Shown here one piece after another: positions 1 through 5,207 of a stretch of 8,672 bases of DNA. The position numbers were made by a program, and so were the translations under genes. The first letter of the stretch is position 1. Every line of letters starts with the position of its first letter. The DNA is from JBCBSK01 sp039819185 (lineage in GTDB: Bacteria; Pseudomonadota; Alphaproteobacteria; Rhizobiales; Tepidamorphaceae), in the NCBI GenBank assembly GCA_039819185.1, contig JBCBSK010000155.1, forward strand, positions 1 through 8,672, given 5' to 3'. The notes below the pieces were generated by a model, which searched no databases, was not told the DNA's origin, and saw only the letters and a list, made by a program, of their open reading frames with translations.

Positions 1-1
1 G

Positions 2-67
2 CCGGTGATCGTGATTGTCGCCATGCAACGGCTCTTCGTGAAGGGCCTGGTCGAAACCGAGAAATGA
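2..67 (+). CDS. ugpE: ABC transporter permease, C-terminal end (UgpE-like), partial
   Basis: Only the last 21 codons and a TGA stop are present; the gene runs off the left edge. The visible peptide starts with a hydrophobic run (PVIVIVAM) and ends QRLFVKGLVETEK. This is the classic end of MalG/UgpE-type inner-membrane permeases: a final transmembrane helix followed by a Q-x-x-F-V-x-G-L tail on the cytoplasmic side. The role would be one of two membrane subunits of a carbohydrate or glycerol-3-phosphate importer. The UgpE assignment rests on the tail and on the UgpC-like ATPase that follows on the same strand, as in rhizobial ugpBAEC order. Another sugar permease of the MalG family is possible, because so little is visible. 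Confidence 0.72.
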   Translation, partial: PVIVIVAMQRLFVKGLVETEK

Positions 68-76
68 GCGAGGCCC

Positions 77-122
77 AGAGCAATTCCCGCGAAAGTGGGA
101 ACCGGTTTCGCGTCCGAAATTG
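77..122. repeat. AGAGC-type palindromic intergenic element (copy 1)
   Basis: An imperfect palindrome begins with AGAGCAATT. The outer arms are CAATT (81-85) and AATTG (118-122). The inner arms are CGCGAAA (88-94) and TTTCGCG (106-112), around the loop GTGGGAACCGG. The gap between outer and inner stem is 2 nt on the left and 5 nt on the right. The right end has drifted: TGACA follows where GCTCT would complete the outer arm. The GAAAGTGGGAACCGGTTTC core resembles palindromes scattered between genes in Rhizobiales genomes (from memory, not searched). It lies between the permease stop and the ATPase gene, so it would be transcribed within the operon mRNA. Confidence 0.7.
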
Positions 123-162
123 TGACAAGACAAGCGCCGAGTGCGGTTCAGTGAGGCAATGA

Positions 163-178
163 GGAGCGAAAGCGCTCC
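163..178 (+). other. Small hairpin just upstream of the ugpC ribosome binding site
   Basis: GGAGCG (163-168) pairs perfectly with CGCTCC (173-178) around the loop AAAG. It ends 5 nt before the TGAGG ribosome binding site at 184-188. In the mRNA it could shape access to the ATPase start or protect the message, but it may be fortuitous in GC-rich sequence. There is no U-run after it, so it is not an intrinsic terminator. Confidence 0.4.
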
Positions 179-183
179 AGAAA

Positions 184-188
184 TGAGG
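184..188 (+). promoter_or_regulatory. Ribosome binding site of ugpC
   Basis: TGAGG lies 5 nt before the ATG at 194 and supports that start. The protein then begins MAGITLTDVRKVY, the usual N-terminus of UgpC/MalK-type ATPases, so no later start is needed. Confidence 0.6.
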
Positions 189-193
189 CACGA

Positions 194-1231
194 ATGGCCG
201 GGATAACGTTGACAGACGTGCGCAAGGTCTATGCCGGCACTGTCGAGGCGGTGAAGGGCGTTTCGCTCGATATCGCGGATGGTGCGCTGTGTGTGCTGGT
301 CGGCCCGTCCGGCTGCGGCAAGTCCACGTTGTTGCGGATGATTGCGGGGCTCGAAACCATCACGTCGGGCGAGGCGCGGATCGGTGCGCGGGTGGTCAAC
401 GATCTCGAACCCTCCGACCGTGACATCGCTATGGTGTTCCAGAACTACGCGCTCTATCCGCATATGCGCGTCTTCGACAATCTTGCCTATGGCCTGCGCA
501 ATCGCGGACTGCCGAAGCCTGAGATCGCAACCCGTGTGCATGACGCGGCCAAGCTTCTGGAGATCGAGCCCTATCTCGACCGCAGGCCGCGTGCGTTGTC
601 CGGCGGGCAGCGCCAGCGCGTTGCCATGGGACGGGCCATCGTCCGTGATCCGGCCGTGTTCCTGTTTGACGAACCGTTGTCTAACCTCGATGCCAAGCTC
701 CGGGTGCAGATGCGGGTCGAGATCAAGGCGCTACAGAAGCGTCTTGCAACGACCATGGTCTATGTCACCCATGACCAGCTCGAAGCGATGACGCTTGCCG
801 ATGTTCTGGTTGTGATGAATGGCGGGATGATCGAGCAGGTCGGCCCGCCGCTAGAGCTTTACGACCGGCCTGCCTCAACCTTTGTCGCAGGTTTTCTCGG
901 CGCCCCGGCAATGAATCTGATCAGCCCTGCGACACTATCGAACAGTAAGAATATCCCGCCGGACTGCACTCACATCGGGATCAGACCCGAAGCGTTGACG
1001 TTGGGGGCGGCGCGAGACGGTCAGGCAGCGTTTGAGATCGTCATTGATGCAGTGGAGGAGGTGGGGCCGGAATGTTTGGTCCACGGCCACTTCGCGGATG
1101 GAACCGACCGGTTGGTCGTGCGCGCGCCAGCCGGCAGCAGTTCAGATTTCGGCGAGACGATGTCAGTCAACGCGAGCCGGGACATGTTGCATTTCTTCGA
1201 TGAAACGGGACAGCGCATCCAACAGAGTTGA
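194..1231 (+). CDS. ugpC: ABC transporter ATP-binding protein, UgpC/MalK family (CUT1 importer ATPase)
   Basis: This complete 345-aa cytoplasmic ATPase would power uptake of glycerol-3-phosphate or a related sugar or polyol through the UgpA/UgpE pore. All nucleotide-binding motifs are intact: Walker A GPSGCGKST (residues 37-45), Q-loop Q83 in VFQNYALYP, signature LSGGQ (135-139), Walker B FLFDEP with catalytic E160, D-loop SNLD (163-166) and switch H193 in VTHDQLEAMT. After PASTFVAGFLGAPAMNL the C-terminal part (about 240-345) is the TOBE/OB-fold regulatory domain of this subfamily, with the marker IGIRPEAL at 261-268. The segment 244-258 is short and unconserved in appearance, and total length is slightly below the usual 350-365. 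The permease tail upstream on the same strand supports a ugp operon, though the 126-bp gap is wide. MalK or another CUT1 ATPase is the alternative; family certain, substrate inferred. Confidence 0.9.
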   Translation: MAGITLTDVRKVYAGTVEAVKGVSLDIADGALCVLVGPSGCGKSTLLRMIAGLETITSGEARIGARVVNDLEPSDRDIAMVFQNYALYPHMRVFDNLAYGLRNRGLPKPEIATRVHDAAKLLEIEPYLDRRPRALSGGQRQRVAMGRAIVRDPAVFLFDEPLSNLDAKLRVQMRVEIKALQKRLATTMVYVTHDQLEAMTLADVLVVMNGGMIEQVGPPLELYDRPASTFVAGFLGAPAMNLISPATLSNSKNIPPDCTHIGIRPEALTLGAARDGQAAFEIVIDAVEEVGPECLVHGHFADGTDRLVVRAPAGSSSDFGETMSVNASRDMLHFFDETGQRIQQS

Positions 1232-1408
1232 TGTGATCGCCCGGTTAATTCCTGAATGTGACCTGTATTATTCTTGGCAAACCGCGCGTGGCGTGTCGTC
1301 TGCACGACGTCGTGATGCAACGGGTCGCCAGAAGTAATGACCTCGACGGCGGCGCGTTGCGTTACAAGCAAATAGGCTTGGGAGTGCCTGACGTTCTGGG
1401 CCGAAGTC
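1232..1408. other. Intergenic stretch with no recognisable gene
   Basis: This is the left half of the 353-bp gap between ugpC and the RTX gene. I see no convincing reading frame: the small open frames here lack a good ribosome binding site, and one runs on into a palindrome. Short symmetric sequences are present: the 10-bp palindrome ACGACGTCGT (1304-1313), and CAAGC/GCTTG arms at 1365-1369 and 1376-1380. The promoter of the RTX gene presumably lies somewhere in the 353-bp gap, but I cannot name a reliable -35/-10 pair. Confidence 0.5.
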
Positions 1409-1472
1409 TAGAGCGTCATCCGTTCAGGTTGAAGCGCTTCACGCTGAAACCTGAACGGATGAAGATGCTCTA
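1409..1472. repeat. AGAGC-type palindromic intergenic element (copy 2)
   Basis: This is a long palindrome. The outer arms are TAGAGC (1409-1414) and GCTCTA (1467-1472). The inner arms are ATCCGTTCAGGTT (1418-1430) and AACCTGAACGGAT (1448-1460), a perfect 13-bp match. A 2-nt mismatch and a further AGCG/CGCT stem (1433-1436, 1442-1445) close on the loop CTTCA. The gap between outer and inner stem is 3 nt on the left and 6 nt on the right. It lies 177 bp after the ugpC stop. As RNA it would fold strongly, but no T-run follows, so it is not a standard rho-independent terminator. Confidence 0.85.
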
Positions 1473-1486
1473 ACACCTTAAGATAT

Positions 1487-1546
1487 AGAGCAAACTTATC
1501 CGATCTGATTGTAGCGATGCGATTCAATCAGATCGGACTTTGCTCT
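1487..1546. repeat. AGAGC-type palindromic intergenic element (copy 3)
   Basis: The outer arms AGAGCAAA (1487-1494) and TTTGCTCT (1539-1546) match perfectly. The inner arms CCGATCTGATTG (1500-1511) and CAATCAGATCGG (1525-1536) also match perfectly, around a 13-nt loop. The linker between stems is 5 nt on the left and 2 nt on the right, a 3-nt asymmetry opposite in sense to copies 1 and 2. It begins 14 bp after copy 2 and ends 38 bp before the ATG of the RTX gene, so it probably sits in that gene's promoter or leader RNA. Confidence 0.85.
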
Positions 1547-1571
1547 CGCGGGATCATCCTCTAACCGCCCC

Positions 1572-1577
1572 GAGGAA
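1572..1577 (+). promoter_or_regulatory. Ribosome binding site that fixes the RTX gene start
   Basis: GAGGAA lies 7 nt before the ATG at 1585. The frame is open further upstream and has a TTG at 1540, but that codon is inside the right arm of palindrome copy 3 and has no ribosome binding site. The ATG at 1585 is therefore preferred. Confidence 0.75.
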
Positions 1578-1584
1578 CCATGCC

Positions 1585-3057
1585 ATGCCTGTTGTCAAAA
1601 TAGAGATCAACGACACCACCGATCGCTACAATGGCACCGCTCTTGCCGACACGATAACCGGAACCAACAAGATCGATTGGATCTACGGTAAGGGTGGCAA
1701 TGACATCTTGTCCGGCTCCGGCAATTCGGACCGCATCTTCGGCGGATCGGGCAATGATGCTATCTCCGGCGGCCCGCTCGACAGTGACAACGCCGATGAA
1801 CTGAACGGCGGCAGCGGGCTGGACACCATCTCCCTGACGCTTGGTACCGCTAACGGCCACAAGATCGATGGCGGCAAGGACAACGACACGCTGCGCGTGT
1901 CATCCGCTACCAATCTCCAGATCGACATGGATGTCGGCTTCATCCGCTTCATCAATCCATCAAGTTCGATGAGCCAGCCGACCAAGGCGACCTTTAAGTC
2001 CATCGAGATCCTCTATGGCAGCACCAGTCGCGACTTCATTCAGGGCAGCGATCGGGCCGATACGATCTTTGGTCAGAAAGGCGCTGATGAGATCTTCGGC
2101 GGCAGTAAGAAGGACACGATCGAAGGTGGGTTCGGCAATGACAAGATCTTTGGCAATGACGGCAATGACTGGCTGCTCGACGGCAGTTCAAGCGTTGGCT
2201 CCAACCAAGCGATTGATGATCAGGACGAGCTGCGCGGCGGCAATGGCAAGGACACGCTGATTTCGATGTTCTCCCGCCCAACCGAGCAGGATACCTTGGT
2301 GGGCGGGATCGGAGACGACTTCTTCTATGTCGAGGGCGCGCCGAAGGTGCGCGGCGGCGAGGGCAAGGATACCTTGTTTGCTGATTTGAGCATCCTTGGT
2401 GATCCCAACCGAAAACCCCAAACCCAGGCCAATATGAACGGCATGGACGCCAATGGCGGCGATGGTGTCGATAGCCTGAACTTCGCCCGCGTCTCGGCAA
2501 ACATCGCCACGGCCCCGATTAAGGGGCTTGAGATCAATCTGAAGACAGGTTCGGGAACTGACTTGTCCAGTGTCTCGTTTCCTGTGGCCTTTGCGGTCAA
2601 GAACTTCGAGAACATCATTGGTACCAAGCGTGACGATGTCCTGCTCGGCAATGGACGCAAAAACGAGATTTCCGGCTTTGGCGGCGATGACAAGATTCTG
2701 GGATCAGGTGGCGAGGACAAGCTTCTTGGCGAGGGCGGGCGTGACCTGATCCGCGGTGGTGACCAGAAGGATGTCATTAACGGTGGCGCGGGGCGCGACG
2801 AACTCTATGGCGGCGGGGGGTTGGACCGGTTCCGGATCGGCAAGAAGGAAGGCCGCGACACAATCTTCGATTTCGACGCCAAAGGCAGCCGTACGGATAC
2901 GCTCGATCTGCGCGAATGGAACCTGACGTTCAAGGATCTGAAAATCTTCAACAAAGGTGGCGACGCCTTCATCGAGATACGATCCAACGGCACCGAGATC
3001 GTCGTCTTCGACGATCCAATCGCTGATCAACTCGACAAGAGCGATTTCCTGCTCTGA
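1585..3057 (+). CDS. RTX calcium-binding protein, probable type I secretion substrate
   Basis: This 490-aa protein has no N-terminal signal peptide or membrane segment. It is built largely of glycine/aspartate nonapeptides of the GGxGxDxLx type, which bind calcium and fold as parallel beta-rolls outside the cell. RTX blocks lie at residues about 30-63, 73-102, 150-200, 213-225, 238-264 and 344-415; the last is the most regular (GFGGDDKILGSGGEDKLLGE and onward). Less regular segments (103-148, 265-343) separate them. The last 75 residues have no repeats and end in a hydrophobic SDFLL after FDFD...TDTLDL and GDAFIEI, typical of uncleaved C-terminal type I secretion signals. No enzymatic domain is recognisable, so adhesin, matrix protein or other extracellular role cannot be separated. 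The gene converges with the GGDEF-EAL gene, leaving 33 bp. No ABC exporter is in view. Confidence 0.85.
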   Translation: MPVVKIEINDTTDRYNGTALADTITGTNKIDWIYGKGGNDILSGSGNSDRIFGGSGNDAISGGPLDSDNADELNGGSGLDTISLTLGTANGHKIDGGKDNDTLRVSSATNLQIDMDVGFIRFINPSSSMSQPTKATFKSIEILYGSTSRDFIQGSDRADTIFGQKGADEIFGGSKKDTIEGGFGNDKIFGNDGNDWLLDGSSSVGSNQAIDDQDELRGGNGKDTLISMFSRPTEQDTLVGGIGDDFFYVEGAPKVRGGEGKDTLFADLSILGDPNRKPQTQANMNGMDANGGDGVDSLNFARVSANIATAPIKGLEINLKTGSGTDLSSVSFPVAFAVKNFENIIGTKRDDVLLGNGRKNEISGFGGDDKILGSGGEDKLLGEGGRDLIRGGDQKDVINGGAGRDELYGGGGLDRFRIGKKEGRDTIFDFDAKGSRTDTLDLREWNLTFKDLKIFNKGGDAFIEIRSNGTEIVVFDDPIADQLDKSDFLL

Positions 3058-3090
3058 ACGCTATGACAGGCAGACCGATGCTTTGCGATG

Positions 3091-5109
3091 TCACGCCACC
3101 TGCATGGCGAGGCCTTCTTTGATCCTGGCCTGGACGTCCTCCAGCCCGTCGTGTCGCGTGAACGGGTCTTTGCATGGCCGGCCATAGAGAAAGCCCTGGA
3201 CCAGATGGCAGCCGGCGGCCTGGAGATTGTGCAATTGCTCGAAGGTTTCGACACCTTCCGCCGTGACCGAAACGTTCAGGCTTTGGCCGATGCCGATGAT
3301 GGAGTTGACGATTGCATCGACATTGGGGTCACTCCCGAATTGCTGAATGAAGGAACGGTCGATCTTGATCTTGGTGAGCGGAATTCGGGTCAGATAGCTC
3401 AGGCTCGAATAGCCGGTGCCGAAATCGTCCATCGCGATGCCGACGCCAAGGTCGCGCAACTCCCTGAGTGCAATACCGACAGTCTCGATGTCCTGAAGCA
3501 GCACACCTTCCGTGATTTCGAGCTCAAGCCGCCTGGGGTCGAGGCCGGATTTATCGAGTGCATCCTTGACGGTGGCAACAAGATCGCCGGTGTGGAACTG
3601 AGTCGGTGACAGGTTGACCGCGAGCTCAAACGGTGTCGGCCAGGCGGCTGCCTCCAGACAGGCGGTTTTCAGAACCCAGGCGCCGAGTTCCCCGATCATG
3701 CCGCTTTCCTCGGCAATCGGAATGAAGGTTTCCGGCGATATTTCGCCATCCTGTACATGGGTCCAGCGCAACAACGCCTCGAAGCCCTTGAGGTCGCCTG
3801 AGGCCGTGTCGATCTGCGGCTGATAATGTACCTCGAGACTGTTCCGGTGCATGGCAAGCCGTAACTCGGTCTGAAGCCTGCGCTTGCGCTTCAAATCCTC
3901 GTCCATGTCTGGCGAGAAGAAGGTGTACCGGTTCTTGCCTTCGGCCTTGGCGCGATACAGCGCGAGGTCGGCATGGCGCATCAGGTCTTCGGTGTTGCGT
4001 GCGTCTTGCGGAAAGATGGCGACACCGATGCTCAAGGACGCAAGCACCTCATGGCCGTCAAGCGTATAGGGGGTCTGCTGCGCCTTCAGGACAGACGAAC
4101 ACAATCGATCCAAGGTCATCTGGTGATCGATATGACCGATAGCGATGGTGAACTCATCACCCGACAAGCGCGAGACCAGCCCGGCTGAGCCGATCGCTTC
4201 CTTAAGCCTTGCGCTGATGCCGACCAGAAGCTGGTCGCCGGCGAGATGGCCATAGACATCGTTGACGTCCTTGAAGGAATCGACATCAAGGCACAACAGT
4301 GCAAGCGTTGAGCTGGTTTCTTCGGCCTCGGCCATCATGGCCGGAAACAGACTGCCGAACTGGCGGCGATTGGGCAGACCTGTCAAGGGATCGTGCAGGG
4401 CGAGGAAGCTGGCCTCATCTTGCGCTTCGTCCCGCGCGCGGCGCATGCCAATCATCATTGCCAAGACTGCAAGCGCAATCGCCGACAGAATTCCTGCAAC
4501 AATGGTTGCGCTGCGCCGAACACCTTGGAACAGGGCTTGTTCGAACTGAGTGCGTTCGACATCGATCACAGCCACGGCACGTACCGTGCCGTCGCGTTTG
4601 AGCGGCACCAAGACCGAGATCACCCGGCGCCCCTCCACCGTGGCCGCTTCGTTGACAAACGCGATAACTGACTTGTGAGCGACGGAGAGGTCGAAATGCT
4701 GCCGGAAGGCGGCACGGTCAAGCGTTCGATCGGTCGGCCGGCCACCGGAGACGAACCGGTCGCCGTAAGGCGTGAACACGACATACCCTAGGATCAAACC
4801 GAGATGGTGTCCCTTTTCGAAGCGTTCCGGGTGGAACAGGCTGATATGGGTATTGGCAACCTTGTCGGCGGGATCGAGCACGACGCGATCGAAGACGGTC
4901 GTATGGTGCGAGGCGTCCGTCGGGATCTCTCCCGGCAGATCGAATTCCTCGATCATCACCTGCAGCCAGTTCAGCGAATGGTTCTGCGCATCGACAATCG
5001 AGATACGGTCCATGATCTTGGGCGTTGCCATGTAGACGCCAGCGACAACAGCAACAAGAACGATGGCCATCGTCCATAAAACCCACCCAATACGCAGATG
5101 TCGCGGCAT
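3091..5109 (-). CDS. Membrane-anchored c-di-GMP protein with GGDEF and EAL domains (probable phosphodiesterase)
   Basis: A 672-aa inner-membrane signalling protein. Transmembrane helices at about 9-29 and 201-222 enclose a periplasmic sensor region of about 170 aa that I cannot assign to a named family. The GGDEF domain (about 233-395) has the metal-site D275 and the GHLAGD motif, but its signature reads SGDEF (316-320), and the RxxD inhibitory site is absent (GSAG at 307-310). The EAL domain (about 411-650) has all expected catalytic and metal residues: E444 in FEALLRW, N499, E531 in EITE, D561-D562 in DDFGTGYSSL, K582 in KIDRSF, E618 in AEGVE and Q638 in VQGF. It should therefore hydrolyse c-di-GMP to pGpG, while cyclase activity is uncertain. 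The start precedes the first helix; the ribosome binding site is weak (GGGTAAG). It lies between two RTX protein genes, suggesting a role in attachment or biofilm (inference). Confidence 0.9.
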   Translation of the reverse strand: MPRHLRIGWVLWTMAIVLVAVVAGVYMATPKIMDRISIVDAQNHSLNWLQVMIEEFDLPGEIPTDASHHTTVFDRVVLDPADKVANTHISLFHPERFEKGHHLGLILGYVVFTPYGDRFVSGGRPTDRTLDRAAFRQHFDLSVAHKSVIAFVNEAATVEGRRVISVLVPLKRDGTVRAVAVIDVERTQFEQALFQGVRRSATIVAGILSAIALAVLAMMIGMRRARDEAQDEASFLALHDPLTGLPNRRQFGSLFPAMMAEAEETSSTLALLCLDVDSFKDVNDVYGHLAGDQLLVGISARLKEAIGSAGLVSRLSGDEFTIAIGHIDHQMTLDRLCSSVLKAQQTPYTLDGHEVLASLSIGVAIFPQDARNTEDLMRHADLALYRAKAEGKNRYTFFSPDMDEDLKRKRRLQTELRLAMHRNSLEVHYQPQIDTASGDLKGFEALLRWTHVQDGEISPETFIPIAEESGMIGELGAWVLKTACLEAAAWPTPFELAVNLSPTQFHTGDLVATVKDALDKSGLDPRRLELEITEGVLLQDIETVGIALRELRDLGVGIAMDDFGTGYSSLSYLTRIPLTKIKIDRSFIQQFGSDPNVDAIVNSIIGIGQSLNVSVTAEGVETFEQLHNLQAAGCHLVQGFLYGRPCKDPFTRHDGLEDVQARIKEGLAMQVA

Positions 5110-5207
5110 GACACTTACCCGAGTTGACCGTGCGATACCTCTTTAAGATGCCGAGACGACATGAAAAACGCGTAAATGTAGCGGACGATAAGGTCTTATG
5201 GTTGCCG
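5110..5207. other. Intergenic gap between the large RTX gene and the GGDEF-EAL gene
   Basis: This 98-bp gap separates two minus-strand genes. It is AT-richer than its surroundings and probably contains the promoter of the GGDEF-EAL gene. I could not identify a confident -35/-10 pair or an intrinsic terminator; the only symmetric element is a short ATAAG/CTTAT pair near 5190-5200. Confidence 0.35.

Noticed and set aside
1409..1472. Intrinsic terminator of the ugp operon
   Set aside because: The hairpin is strong but is not followed by a T-run, lies 177 bp after the stop, and matches the AGAGC palindrome pattern seen elsewhere in the window.
1258..1473. Possible small gene of 71 codons after ugpC
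   Set aside because: Its second half is the palindromic element, there is no clear ribosome binding site, and the peptide has no recognisable features.
1540..1584. Upstream TTG start that would add 15 residues to the RTX protein
   Set aside because: The TTG lies in the right arm of a palindrome and has no ribosome binding site, whereas GAGGAA sits 7 nt before the ATG at 1585.
3058..3090. Bidirectional terminator between the convergent RTX and GGDEF-EAL genes
   Set aside because: The 33-bp gap contains no convincing stem-loop or T-run on either strand.
3088..3609. A 173-codon plus-strand frame overlapping the end of the GGDEF-EAL gene
   Set aside because: It is antisense to the well-conserved EAL domain and is explained by codon bias on the other strand.
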